Shown piece after piece: positions 32,324 to 44,412 of a DNA stretch of 64,000 bases (its first letter is position 1; every line of letters starts with the position of its first letter). Below the pieces are notes generated by a model. The model was not told where the DNA came from. It searched no databases and was given only the letters and a program-made list of their open reading frames with translations. The DNA comes from Bathynomus jamesi (taxonomy: Eukaryota > Arthropoda > Malacostraca > Isopoda > Cirolanidae): NCBI GenBank assembly GCA_023014485.1, contig JAJOZX010002713.1, positions 124,001 to 188,000 of the forward strand, given 5' to 3'. The translations under genes were made by a program, and so were the position numbers.

Positions 32324-32351
32324 GGAAAAAAAAAAGTGCGAAAAAATACGA

Positions 32352-32690
32352 CATATGAGGGTTGTTCAAAAAGTAAGTTTACGAGGTGTTTTGAAGAAAC
32401 TGTTATTACAAGGCAACTAATTATGACAAGTATTTCAACAACAACTTATTACTGTTTTTCTATATAATCACCAAACAGATTCAAACATTTGTCGAAGCGT
32501 GGGACAAGCTCTCCGATGCCGGGTGTAACGTCGAAAAATGAGGTACACCTCATTATTCAACGTCGAATAATGAGGTGCACCTCATTTTTCAACGTTGAAA
32601 AATAAAGTACATTGTTGAAAAATGAGACACTTCCTTGAAAATTGAGTTGAAGTATGCTATAAGTTAAAGTAACCCCTCAGAGTCTAGCCG
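32352..32690 (-). mobile_element. Mariner tail, second copy (inverted)
   Basis: Reverse-complement match to 13560-13893: the TGAGGGTTGTTCAAAAAGTA end, the C-terminal mariner codons (about 32520-32449, stop TAA) and the nested palindrome (about 32529-32597). It is followed toward higher coordinates by LINE A, in the same order as copy 1. Confidence 0.7.
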
Positions 32691-34345
32691 TACAAGGCTC
32701 AGCTGGGATTCTGAACCCAATCAAAATAAATAAAACTAGCGGAGCGACCCGGCTTTTTTAAAGTCTAAATAAATAACGTCAGCCGCTCTAAGCCTATCGT
32801 ATTCGCGCACTATGCACTATTTCGTTGTAAAACTCTAACAAATTAGTTAAACAAGATTTATGGCGTCGAAACCCATGCTGACTACTATTAATCAAATCGC
32901 GACTTTCTAAGTGATCGACGATACGATCCCTAACTACAGATTCCTAAAGTTTACCGACAATTGACGTTAAGCTAATAGGCCTATAATTGCTAGCTACTGT
33001 GCGGTCGCCTTTTTAAAAATGGGCGTAACGTTAGCTAATTTGAAGTGTTCAGGAATAATCCCCGCTTCCAGTGATTTATTAAAAATTTTTGTTACAGGGC
33101 CTACGATAACGTCTTTCAAATCTTTCAAGTGTCTAGGATAAAGCGCGTCAGCTTACTTTTAGCTTATCGATATAATGTGCAATCTCACCCTCGCAAACAG
33201 TTGTTTCATTCAAAATAGTGTCGCTACTAAATGAAACGATATCGTCCACGTCGGGGACATTATTTACGTATTCTACGGTAAAAACTTTCGCAAAAAAGTT
33301 GTTAAAAATACCATCGCCTGAGCGTCGGAAGCCAAAGCGCCATTAGTATCCACTAGAGGGTCTATGTTATCTTTTATCGGCTTACGATTATTGACGTAGT
33401 CAAAAAAACTTTTTCGTAATATGTTTACTATCCGCAGACCGCAGCTACAAGTATCTCTAAATTATGCTTAGCATTCCTAACAGATCTTTTAAACTGACGT
33501 CTAAGCTCGATATATCTATTAAAGTTAGCTACCGTGCCACTGTGCTTATTAAGTCTATACGCTCTGTTACGCTCGTTTATGAACTCTCCTATTTCCCTAG
33601 TCCACCACTTGGGCATTTCATGATTTCTAGCGCGCTTGGGCCTACGAGAATAAACTCCCTTTCGATATACAAAAAAATTTCTTTAAACGCCTCCCAATGA
33701 AAATTTTTGTCATTACCCATAAATAATTTATCCCAGTCCACTACTCTCATCCTATCCGCAAAACTATCAAAATTAGCCCTACGAAAATCAGGGACTTCCA
33801 TTACGTTACTATCCTTAGTGTTTTTTTTCTATCAAGAGCTTAAACCTAAGAATTTGATGATCACTACATCCTAAACTCTCGCCTACTTCTAAACCTTCGA
33901 CTATATTTTCGCCGTTCGTCATCACCACGTCTAAAATATTGTCACCGCTCGTTGGTTCGGTAACCATCTGTCGTAAAAAATTATCTTCCATGAACTCAAC
34001 CAGTCTCAAACCCTCCTTATTACCAGTAAAAGTCTCGTAATTAACATTATGGCAGTTAAAGTCTCCGACAATTATACTATTCTGATTATTAATAAAGTTA
34101 CTTAGAAGTGAGTAAAATCTAGTAGCGGTATCGAGGGTTGAACGGGAGGTCTATAAACAACAACAAAATAAAACTAATACTACGCGCCCTAACTTCAACG
34201 CATATCGCATTAATTGCTGCCGGAAAATCTATCTTAACCTCGATAGCCCTAAGGGAATTACGAATGTACAGCAAAACGCCGCCACCAATCCTATGTAACC
34301 TATCATTAGTAAAGAGTTTAAAACCAGGTATATCAAGTTATGTTG
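32691..34345 (-). pseudogene. LINE A copy 2: endonuclease and reverse transcriptase
   Basis: Minus strand from 34345: GGVLLYIRNSLRAIEVK, SIIVGDFNCHNVNYETFTGN, then FLRQMVTEPTSGDNILDVV, CSDHQILRF, KWWTREIGEFINERNRAYRL and RRQFKRSVRNAKHN, then reverse transcriptase blocks (FKLANVTPI, NYRPISLTS, SSQHGF, SCLTNLLEFYNE, VIYLDF). This copy keeps the 600 bp missing from copy 1. It ends at the same point (YLDF) before the mariner tail. Many stops and shifts. Confidence 0.78.
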
Positions 34346-35049
34346 TTATAATGTTATAATGTTTCAGACCAACAAAGACCCTAGGATCCACTCATGGCTG
34401 GTCTACCTAACTGTGTTCGTAATCGTGTATTGTGTATGTCCTCCGTGGTGGCGGAGGGGACCTACAATTTTACGTGGGTTCCGAACCACAAGAACATAAG
34501 AAACTTATTTAAAAACTGCCGGTAAATTGGCAACGACCAATTTTTACGAAACTAAATAATTATCAATTTAAAAATAATTAATTATCGGTTTAAAACTAAA
34601 GATAGAATCTCTCGGTCCAGAGGAGCAAGTCATAATAGACTACTATCCACAAATATGTTACATTCTATATCTATTTATAACGGACATGCAAATATATCAG
34701 ATCCAAAGAATCCAGTCAATTTCATTACGGTATCCATCAAGTCACGGTTCATATCGATTGCGGACCAAGTCAAATTTACAACCATATACATTACAATATA
34801 TACACATACGAGGAAAAGTGTAGGTGTGGCTGTAAAGACTGTACAGTAATGTAGAAATGTGTGTGCACCCATTATGGGTCTCCCATTTAAAGGTGTTTGT
34901 GGGGCAAGTGAAGATCATGAGTTTTTCAATACCTCACAGTACTATGGGGGGCACCGCTCGGCAGAGGAATCTCTTTAAATGGGGTGTGTAAGGACAGAGA
35001 GTATCCCCTAACCCAAGACGCTGCCTCCCTATATCCCACAACACTTGTG
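34346..35049. other. Unidentified insertion in LINE A copy 2
   Basis: About 700 bp splits the endonuclease just after the ITETWLNT block. It begins TGTTGTTATAATG and ends near CCCACAACA, so a solitary LTR is possible, but I find no target duplication. It contains a short stem TCCTCCGTGGTGGCGGAGG near 34438. No credible frame. Confidence 0.3.
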
Positions 35050-35140
35050 GTATTTAACCACGTTTCAGTGATAGCAACTATATCGTAGTTGCCGGAATAA
35101 ATTATCGCCTTAAGTTCGTTTAATTTATTTCTAAGTATGG
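35050..35140 (-). pseudogene. LINE A copy 2: endonuclease start
   Basis: Minus strand reads LRNKLNELKAIIYSGNYDIV then AITETWLNT. It is the empty-site counterpart of the Academ-like insertion point at 7234/12575. At 35140 it joins LINE C. Confidence 0.8.
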
Positions 35141-35958
35141 AATGCCATCTTTAACTAAGACCTTACGTGGCAGCACAGAGGAGGAGCCTTGAAAGGCCCG
35201 GACTTTTCTCCAGACTGCAGATGAGGGTGCACCAAAGGAGATGTTGTTAACATAGTTCCTCCAAGAGATTCTCTTTGCTAATTTTACAGTGCGCCGAGCA
35301 AGTGCTCGAGCATGTTTGTAGTTGATAAATAGACGTAAAATTGGGTTCTTTCGAAAGCTACGGAGGGCCCTCTTACGTGACAAAACAGCAGCTTCACATT
35401 CAGCAGTCCAACATGCTGCATTATACTTAGGATTAACGGTAGTTGACTTCAATGGAATAGAGGCAGAGGGAGCTGTGAGTATGGGGGTAGAAATGGCTGT
35501 ACAATCCAGATCGGCATCATGAGAGGGAGGAGGCAAGTTGGCTAAAAGGGCATAAGCACTCAGTCAGCTTTTCTCAGCTCGAAGCGGAAACGTCGTTGAA
35601 TGGGAGGAAAGGAGGATATAGACTGCAGAAAGAGAGGGAAATGGTCACTATCACAAAGGTCAGAGGATACGAACCACTGGAACTGGTGGGCCAATTCTTG
35701 ACTACAAATGGTCAGATCAATGGAGGAGAAAGTCCCTGTAGCATCAGAGAGGTAAGTGGGGGTGGGAAAATTAAACAAAAATAAGGAGTTGTCGAAAAGG
35801 AAGTCAGCATGGAGGACCCCTCTCTCGTCGCAAAAGGAGGAGCCCCAACAAGAATGATGGGCATTGAAATCCCTTAATAATATAAAGGGAGTTGGAAGTT
35901 GTTGTACAAGATCATCAAGCAACTGTAAGGTGATTGAAAAGCCGGGGGGTATGTACAA
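35141..35958 (-). pseudogene. LINE C ORF2: endonuclease
   Basis: MYIPPGFSITLQLLDDLVQQ, then FILLRDFNAHHSCWGS (usually LLGDFNAHH), SSIDLTICSQELAHQF and CDSDHFPLFL supply endonuclease motifs including SDH. After a frame change near 35550 comes NAACWTAECEAAVLSRKRAL and ARALARRTVKLAKRISWRNY, the linker to the reverse transcriptase, ending KVLVKDGIP at the 35141 break. Confidence 0.75.
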
Positions 35959-36534
35959 AGAGCAGACTGTAGTCGCTCTACCGAAGAGTGGAACCTGTGC
36001 TGCAACTGCTTCGAGTGGAGTATGTATTGTGAGGATAGTGCCAGGAAGAAGGGCATGAAGGAGTAAAGTAACACCACCCCATGGGCATTCCTATCTTTTA
36101 TAGAATGTGTAGTGTTTGAAATAAGGGGAGAATGGTCGGGATAGGCGAGTTTTCTGTAAGGTAATTAGGGCAGGAGAATAGGTGCTAAGTAAGTTCTTCA
36201 GCTGGGGTAGTCGTGCACGAAGGCTCTTGACATTCCACTCACTGTATAAACGTGAAAATTAAGGAGTGAAGGAGACGCATCCCCTCGGCGGAAGTAAGTT
36301 TATTATTCGAAATAAGATTATTTGTATTATCGTAAGAGGCAAGTTTGTTAACAATTTGTTGAGGAGATTTATTCCTGGACATAAGGTCACGAACATCCTT
36401 CACCAGCTGCCAATACTGGGAGCTGGTGAGACCACTAACAGCCCGAAGGCTCTTAGAATGAGGGGGCTGAGAGGCAGACTAGGAAGTGGGAGACGGGCCA
36501 GGAGGGGGCAAGGAGGGCAAATGACTGTATGGAA

Positions 36535-37876
36535 TCAAAGAGGTGTCTCTGACATTAAATGGATGGGGAGATGGAATTGTAGGAGGTGCAGAAGAAACCA
36601 AACCGGAGGGCATGCCGGGGAAGGCGAAGGCCTGGGTCTGGGCTGGACAGGTGGATATGGGGGAGAAGACTGAGCTGAAGGGGGATGGGATGAATCTGTC
36701 CTGGCTATCTGGGAAAATGACCTATCCAGGACTGAACAATGGCGTCTTGCCTCTGAGAAAGAGACATTATTCAAACATTTGTATCGCACTATAGCCTGCT
36801 CCTTCAGGTAAACTGGGCAAATGGAGGAGAAGGCGGGATGGGGAGCATGACAGTTTGCACAACCATCTGGACCTTCACAATCTGGAGAGGAGTGAGACCA
36901 CCCACACCTCCCACAGCGGGGCTCATTCTGACAAACATCTTGGCCATGACCAAATCATGACACTTAAAGAACGCAGAGGTCTCGGAAAGAAATGCTCAAC
37001 AGTATAACTGAGGTAGCCACAATAGATGTTAGTATGGAGAACCTTCCCACCAAAGGTAAGTACCAAGGCCCTAGTAGGAATCTTGTCCTTACCTCGTGTA
37101 AGTCGTCTCACTTCCAAAACACCGCAAGGTTTTAGTTCCTCCAAAATATCCTCAACTGAATCAACTAGCAATTTTGGTGCACGAATAATGCCTTGTATGA
37201 TATCAAACTTGGATCCCAATTCTACCTTAATATTGTACTGGTTGTTCAAGAAGGACGTTGCATTAAGAAGGGTTCAAGCTGAGATGGAGAAGCAGTCTGC
37301 AGTAACAAACTGCCACTCCTACAGTATTTGACAGACCTAACCTCCCCACAAAGTGCCTCAGTACCCCACTTAAGGGCAAAGGAACTGAGCTAGTGAGCCG
37401 AACATTGTCAGAGACAGCAGTCATATAGACATATGAAGCGTAAGAAAGAATTTCTTGATGTTGTCACGACGCAGGAGGGGCTTAGTCTTGAAAGGAAGTG
37501 TAGGAGCAACTTTTATCGCAGAAGCGGCCTTAGCACCAAGAACCTCACAATCACCGCCGGAAACTGGACGCCAATCAGCATGCCCACCCAAAGGGGGCCA
37601 GGTGTTATGGACAACAGAGGTAGTGCTAGTACTAGAGGGCAGGGAAGCTAGCACTGAAAAAGAGTTTGAAACAGGCGCAGTGGTGGAAGGAACTGGTATG
37701 TGGCTCTGAGATTTCTGTGAGAGCTTATAAATGGGAACATCCTTAAGGCAGTCTGAGGACCTAGCCCTTTTTAATGCCTGAAAGCCATCGGAATCGCAAT
37801 ACACTTCGGCAGAAACAATAGACGACTGGAGGGCAGAAACACCCCCATCCTCAGATGGAGCTGCCTGTGAAGACAT
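36535..37876 (-). pseudogene. LINE C ORF1: gag-like protein with zinc knuckles
   Basis: ATG at 37876 (MSSQAAPSEDGGVSALQ). A serine-rich N-terminus leads to YNIKVELGSKFDIIQGIIRA and a PTRALVLTFGG region, then three cysteine knuckles around 36975-36800 (CHDFGHGQDVC, CGRCGRWSHSSPDC, CANCHAPHPAFSSIC). The tail is proline-rich. Frameshifts near 37270-37420 and 36950. The role is RNA binding in the LINE particle, by family. Confidence 0.7.
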
Positions 37877-38129
37877 ACTTAAGAGCCGATCGAAAGATGG
37901 TAGGCTATCCGAACTAACCCGAAAGACCTAACCGAAGGCAAGGCCTGGCCCTGCCCAAAGCCTAGAAGCCAGACCCTCTCTCGAAAAAAAAAAGAAAAGG
38001 AAAGGTCTAATAGGGATCCAGCTAGTTCAGCACACAATCGAAATAAAACGATTAAGTAAATCTACACAAACACAAACCAGGGTAAAAGCCCGGCTTAGAA
38101 ATTAGCAAAATCACTGAAACACGTCCTAT

Positions 38130-38405
38130 CAGCACGATTGACCGCTTGTAACTCCTCTCGCTGACGAAAGAAGATCGCTAGTAGAGCGAAACCCATACTG
38201 ACGATCGGAAAGATGAGTGGGAGAAGAGAGGTGTTTAAGAATCTTCCTATTAATGATAGAGTGATAAACTTTAGAAAGGCAAGAAATCAAAGCACTTAGA
38301 CGATAGTTTGAGGGTTGAAAGTGGTCACCCTTCTTTGGGATAGGCTGAATGAGAGCGAACTTCCAGCAGGAAGGAAAAGTACCAGATGAAAGACAAACAC
38401 GATAT
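38130..38405 (-). pseudogene. Reverse transcriptase fragment of another LINE
   Basis: Minus strand: FPSCWKFALIQPIPKKGD, then NYRLSALISCLSKVYHSIIN and LSDRQYGFRSTSDLL, the finger region of a CR1/L2-like reverse transcriptase. Only about 90 codons survive. Confidence 0.7.
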
Positions 38406-38420
38406 GTAAATATACATATA

Positions 38421-39333
38421 CAGGCTCGGATTTAGAGGGGTACGCAGGCAGGGTTGTCATGTGCCCCTCCTGACACTCCGGCAGCTTTGTCACTACAAGC
38501 CGAATTACAATGCTGGGAAGCAACGTGGGCTGTTTCGACACTTCAAAAACCACGTTCTGTTGAGAAAACACTCAAGCATATACGGGCCACTTTGTTGCCA
38601 CATTAATTAGATCTCGTGAGTGCGAGCGTTCATTCAGTCACGCACACTCAAGAAATAAACACGAAATCAAAAAAGGCCGAAAATAGGCTAACTGGTCTAG
38701 CTCTATTAATGATTCATCGCAAATTGATCTGAATTATTTTAGACAACTTCGCGAGAAGGCATCCACGTCGCATGTTCTTCAGGATTAGATTGAGTGAGTG
38801 AGGGTGACTAGCCGTTACGTCCTCTGGCATTGGTCGTTTTTTGTATTAGCAACGGCACAAAATTGAATTTCTGTGTAAATTAATTTTTCCTGTAAATTTA
38901 TGTCGAGTTTTATTTATATATTTTCAAAGCTGTAATTGTGACGCATAAACAGCTGTGGATATTATTTGCTTGTAAACTCATATATTAAATTCGCATATAT
39001 TTTGCTGTTTGTAATCGATTTGGTAAATATGATGGATTTTATAATTCTTAATTGTGTATAAGCATTCACGCATTTTTTAAAGCGACATTCCTAAAGATGC
39101 ACCTATCTGCAAAGTACTGTACCTATATGTGAATTTACCTTGCACTTGTTTGGTGTGATTTAGTTCTAGCCTCTAGGTATGTACAATGCGTGTATTTCAT
39201 ACGTTTGTCAACTGTGTATGTGTTCATTTTAGTATGTAAGATTAAAGAATAGGTATGCTTTTTCATAGCTTATTAATCTTTGAAAATATATTGCTTGACC
39301 ATCTCCCTGATATAAATCCTGGATCCCGGCCTG
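38421..39333 (+). mobile_element. Decayed hAT element
   Basis: Left end CAGGCTCGGATTTAGAGGGG and, inverted at the right, CAGGCCGGGATCCAGGATT. Inside is a hAT dimerisation-domain remnant. I do not see a clear 8-bp duplication. Confidence 0.5.
38612..38790 (+). pseudogene. hAT dimerisation-domain remnant
   Basis: Reads SRECERSFSH, then after a shift ENRLTGLALLMIHRKLI and DNFARRHPRRM. SCERSFS...RLTGLALL.IHR is the conserved C-terminal block of hAT transposases. It contains a stop (TGA) after RKLI. Confidence 0.7.
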
Positions 39334-39905
39334 CATACAATACTTATTAACATGTTAAGAGATTATTTTTGAGTATAGTAAACTCACTTAATGGTGGAAA
39401 TAGTTACATCCTCATTGCTTTCTCTTATACTCATACAAGTATTCTTTCCAATAATGCCCCTTTTAATGTATGAGACCCTATACTCCGATATACAGAAATT
39501 TAAGATAATTTAGGATTATTTTTCCTACATTACAATTGAATGTTACATTTTCATAATTCTTAATCTTTGAACATATACATTCAAAAACATGCTCGAGTAC
39601 ACGATCGTTTATACAGAAAATTCATGAAAAGTTGAAGTATATTCAATGCGTTCTAAGCGATCATTTATTCTCTTTTCACTTGTTTTCTCAACTGAACACT
39701 ATTCAGAGTTCATAGCGATGTATAAGGAATTCCTGTAAATCGTGACGTATATACAGAAATAACTCAGCCGGATGAACAGTAAAAGAGAGAAAGGGTTTGT
39801 AATGCTGTAGTCCAGCGTCCCAAAGTGACTGGTACTTCTCGGGAGAAGTGTCTTCTAAATATTCTCTAATCTCTAAGCACTTATCATCTTATGACAAAAT
39901 AACCC
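39334..39905. other. AT-rich intergenic sequence
   Basis: No frame, repeat or family signature recognised. The last eight bases (39898-39905) are the target duplication of the next element. Confidence 0.5.
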
Positions 39906-40550
39906 CACTAGCGGATTCACGGGGGGGGGAGGCCTTTGGTCAATTTGGCTCCCCTTTTTGTCAATTTGGCGCCCCTTTTGGTCAATCTTGGCACCCCTTC
40001 CAAATGCTTTAGTTTTTATAATAAATTTTTTAATTTCTAAAAGCAAAAAAGTACATACTTTTTTTAAATTATAAAAATATCAACAAAACTTGTAAATACC
40101 TGGCGACTTACCTTTCAATTTTATTTTTAGAAACTATAAAAATAATATTTCACTTCGTATACTCAATTAAATTATGCTTTCCAGTTTTACATATTCATTT
40201 ATTAATGGTTACAAGCATTTGTAGACACAAGGTTAATGTGCTTGTAAACCCTTTGCGTAGTATTCACATTCACGATCTTCCTCTCTCTAAATGACTGATT
40301 CAAGTAATACTTTGAACAGATGGATTACATAACGTCAATCAAATTAGTGCCAATATTTACTCCCAGAAACCTGGTCTTTAAATACATTTCAGTAAACGCT
40401 AAAAATTTGCCTGCTGGTGCTTAAAGGGTTAACATATGTATTTTTAATTCCAGTGTATGTAATTATATTTATATATTATTTTGGCGCAATTTTTACATAT
40501 GTAAAGGTCCACCCCACCCCCCACTTTCAAAAATCCTAGACCCGCTACTG
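39906..40550. mobile_element. Miniature hAT element
   Basis: 645 bp. Ends CACTAGCGGATTCA and, inverted, CAGTAGCGGGTCTA. Flanks AATAACCC (39898-39905) and AATAACGC (40551-40558) match at 7 of 8. A short run of three related units (GTCAATTTGGC/CTTGGCNCCCC) lies near the left end. Non-coding. Confidence 0.8.
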
Positions 40551-40577
40551 AATAACGCATATCATCTACGGGTACAC

Positions 40578-40793
40578 TTAACCCTTAAACGCCGGTCGAC
40601 ATCTATTGATGTTCTCTTAGAGAACGCCGGTCAACATCAATTGATGTTTTAGGACTTTCTGGCAAACGACGGTCAACATTTTTGGATGCTTTACCTTTCG
40701 TGCCTTTGTTTGAGGCAAAATTATTCTTGAATTAATTTTTTTTTCCCGTTTTTTAAAAATCGATCACATCCATACTCGGTGTTAAATGGTTAA
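40578..40793. mobile_element. Miniature piggyBac-like element
   Basis: TTAA at both edges (40578-40581, 40790-40793), with TTAACCCTTAAACGCCGG at the left and, inverted, TTAACCATTTAACACCGAG at the right. Three internal ACG(C/A)CGGTC(G/A)ACAT units, one containing the palindrome AACATCAATTGATGTT. TTAA targets and CCY ends fit piggyBac. Confidence 0.65.
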
Positions 40794-43396
40794 TAATAGT
40801 TTCAGGTTGAGGAAGGCGGCCATTTCAAATAGTCAATCGAGGATGAAACGATAACACGTAGGTACTAATTCGTTATTAAATTGTTTGTACTGAAGGTTTT
40901 TACATTAGTTTTCTACATCAACCGTTTTCCAATGCAAGGTTCATCCGTATCGCGACTCACAGTTAACATACAAATAATAGTGTGAAAAATGGTCTGTATG
41001 AACTGGTCCCCAATTAATCCACCCATAACATCGCCAGTCTAACTGTAGAGTAGGTTAAGTCTAACCTTGTAGGGTCAGTCAAGAGATTACGGAAAATATC
41101 CAGAGCGGGTATAGTAAATTGAGGTCCACAGTAGGATTCCTCACCAAATTAGGTTAGGGTAATTTATCATAGCCTTTGTTAAGCTATAGTTGATGTTAGG
41201 TCTTAGATCACAATGTAGGTCTAATTTAACTGAACCTAGTTTAAACTGTTATCACTAAACTGGGGCTTAAAAATACAACGGTTCACTTACCGAGTGTTAG
41301 TAGATAAGTCCTGGTCTCCTTATTCTGGCCTGATCTTCGTAATATCGTCCTTCTTCTCTTTGCTTAATTTAGATGTGTGTACTTATAGCTGGTGTTTGTT
41401 CGTTTCGTTTGAAGTCCCTCGCTCGCCATGCTGCTGTTCCCGCATGTTCTTTGTTCAGGCTTTTTTCCCCTAGCTTTTTTTGTGTTGGTTGATTGGTAGT
41501 GTCATTGTTTCAATACTACCATGCACGCTTTATCACACAGTATATAAATACTAGTGTGAAGATTAACTCTGGTCAGAAACCGAGTGGTTTCATCCACTCA
41601 GTCATTGATATAAAAGGAATTTAATGTTTGCTAGATTAGCTACATTCCTACTCGGTGAACCATTTTCGTTACTTCCCGATTACCCATACGCATCAGTTTT
41701 CCATAACAGTATGAGGAGCGTGTCACTGATCGTCACTCTTGTTGCACGACGGTAGCTGGTATTTTAAAATGCCACCCACCCAATTCTCAACCAACAAAGT
41801 TTTTCGCCATTTTATTAACACTCAAATAAATAACATTACGTTTGGCAGAGTCTCTATGTTTATATTTTGTCTAGAGCACATAATTATTTGCGCCACTGCT
41901 ACGTTTTAACACTAGGAATGATTTGGAAAAAGTCGCGTGATATTGAACGTTAAGGATACTCGTGATTGTTTGCAAATTTACTAAAAATAATGTTAATAAC
42001 AACGTGTACAGGTGTTTTATTTAACCATTAAATATACAGAAAAGCACTGCTTACGAATTATAGATGTTGAATGATGAACGGTATCAGTTATCTCCTATGA
42101 CAAATGAGGTTGTAAATTGACTTCCAGAAAAAGAGTGAAATGTTATACACGGCTGTTTACTAAATTATTTCTTGATAGACATAGACCCAGAGGTGTGAAA
42201 TGCTAAAGACATCTTGGTGAAAGGTTTTCTTCTTTTCCCTTTGTCCTCTCTCACTTATCAGTCCCCCTTAACACCACTAGCCTATACATCACACTCATCC
42301 CTTCAACCTTTTGCCTTTCCCAATTATTTCTTTTCGACACCAGTGTAAACATTAATCTTTTTTTCTTATCTTTCATCATAACCGTCCTCCAACACTTTCC
42401 CCATTACTTCATTCCCCAATCCCCATCCTTACCTCAACCTTCATGTTTATTCACTCAGGTCAAACCTTTGTTTACTCTTATCAATCCCATTGTTTACGCA
42501 GCTGTGGTTACTTCCCCCCTTCCTCCACTTTTACTCTTTTAGCCTTTTTCCCTAAGGCTATTATTTCCTTCTAACCCTTATCTCATTGTTTTTAACCCTT
42601 ATCAAACTCTTTGTTTATACTTATCAATCCTATTGTTTGCACAGCTGTGCTTAAAAATCTACTCACCCTTCCCCCCTCGTTTCCCCACGCCTCCATTTTC
42701 TATTTCTTGTTGTTTCCCCTTTTTTCCTCACTTGGTGCTGGCACTCCCCAACCTCTTTGACACTGGCACTTGGGGCGGTTTGGTTGGCTGGTTTAAGTCT
42801 GAGGTTGGGTGGTACCGGGTGGGCTAGGTCTGAGGTGGGTGATCTCCATTATCCATTCAATTTTCTTTTTTGTGTGGGTGCAGCACCCCTATACCTCCTG
42901 CCTATGGCTCCTTAAAATGCTGCAATACAATGCTGCAAATATTGTATGCAATGTTGCATGCAAATGAACTCTTACCCGATGTAAACATACTACTGGTGCA
43001 TCCCATTTCGGCGGTTCATTGTCATTCTGTCTACGGTTTATAATTACCGAGTTTCAGGCTTGTCTGTGGCTTGAAAGTGGGATTAATTACAGCAGAGTTC
43101 TAAAGACGTCTCGTATAATAATATTCTTGGATTGCACGCCTCGGAACAGGTACATTTCACGCGAAACAGTTTGACTTTCCCAGAGAGTGAAGATGAGATT
43201 CTTGGTAGTCACCGTTTCAATACGCGTTTAAATGAAATGAAGTACACATAGCAATGCATTTAGAACATTTAAGTAGAAGGAACAAGGTACACCTTGTGTT
43301 GCCTTACATAGGATGGAGCAGAATAAGAAGCTGTTTGGAAATACAGGATGCATGTAAATCAGCGGCGTATCCTCATCAGCTGCTTTGGTTTATCGC

Positions 43397-43400
<4 letters not shown>
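40794..43400. other. Gene-free region
   Basis: No supported gene. 42230-42740 is strongly pyrimidine-rich (CCTT/CTTT runs) on the plus strand. Several short AGGTTAGG-like words occur at 41050-41230 without clear order. Confidence 0.5.

Positions 43401-43489
<89 letters not shown>
43401..43489. repeat. (TA)n microsatellite
   Basis: About 44 uninterrupted TA units. Open frames over it (alternating Y-I) are artefacts. Confidence 0.98.
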
Positions 43490-44412
43490 CATTAAATGAA
43501 CGTATACATTTTTTCGTTGTATTCGTAAAATCTTCAATTATACAGTCACATTTAATGGTTTCGATGTAACCACACGCCCTGAAAAAAGACAAATCACTCG
43601 AAACCCTTGCCATATTTATGTTTAATCTTTAAACAGTATTATAAGCAAAGCGGATGAGGACAAACACATTCTAATACACAGTAGTAAAGAGAACTGACTA
43701 ACAGTATACCCACTCGCGGAAATGAGCTATAAACAAGCCAGCTGTAGGCGCTTGCTGATTGGCTGATTTCCCCTGCGTCATGCCACTGCGTCATCATCCC
43801 GTAGTCCCACTTCAGCTTTCGGTGCTCGCACAGTTACTGCGATCAACCTTGGCTGCGGCTCATCTAATAACATCATATCGCGCCCTCAAACCTGCAGTAA
43901 TTATTGTTTGAATTGTATTTTTGATGAGATTTTTAAGTAATGTTTTAATATTTACTAAAAATAATTTTTGAATTCTCTGAGGTTGGTTTCCACCGGTAAA
44001 CGCGATAGCACAGAGAATACGCCACTAATGTAAATGCATATTTACTTCATTCTAGTCTATAGTCTTGCATAACCTTTATATACAGTTTAACGGTTTATAA
44101 TTTATAGTGCAGAGGAATCTCTCTCATACGAGACTTTAAATAAAGTTTATGTCCGTCATCCTTTCTCAATTTTTTAAATAATGTATCAATTTTTGGTCAT
44201 TTTTAATTCATAAACAAATTGGCCAATTTTTAAATATATTAGCATATATAGTCGCGTAATAGATCCTGTTACCGTTTCATGGCTGAAATAAATAGGATTT
44301 CACGCAATTTATTTCGTGAAACTGCAGTAAGTATTTCACAACTAAATATAAAATTAAATAATATATAAAAGAAATTATATTCTTACCCTTTCTGAGCATG
44401 TCACTGAAATTA
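43490..44412. other. AT-rich spacer
   Basis: No gene seen. A GATTGGCTGAT word (inverted CCAAT) near 43758 and a GC-richer patch to 43870 could be promoter-like, but nothing downstream supports a gene. Confidence 0.4.

Larger units (their letters stand above)
35141..37990 (-). mobile_element. LINE C: 5' half of a gag-bearing LINE
   Basis: Minus strand from about 37990: short leader, ORF1 (37876 to about 36535), ORF2 endonuclease (about 35958) and the region before the reverse transcriptase, stopping at 35141 against LINE A. Different in sequence from LINE B but with the same plan (zinc-knuckle ORF1 then AP endonuclease). The reverse transcriptase and 3' end are absent. Confidence 0.75.

Noticed and set aside
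34346..35049. Solo LTR (TGTTG...CAACA ends)
   Set aside because: No target duplication and no second copy; left as an unidentified insertion.
43254..43613. Open frames with long alternating tyrosine-isoleucine runs on both strands
   Set aside because: They are translations of the (TA)n microsatellite.
43700..43870. Host promoter with inverted CCAAT box
   Set aside because: A single motif; no coding sequence follows in either direction within reach.
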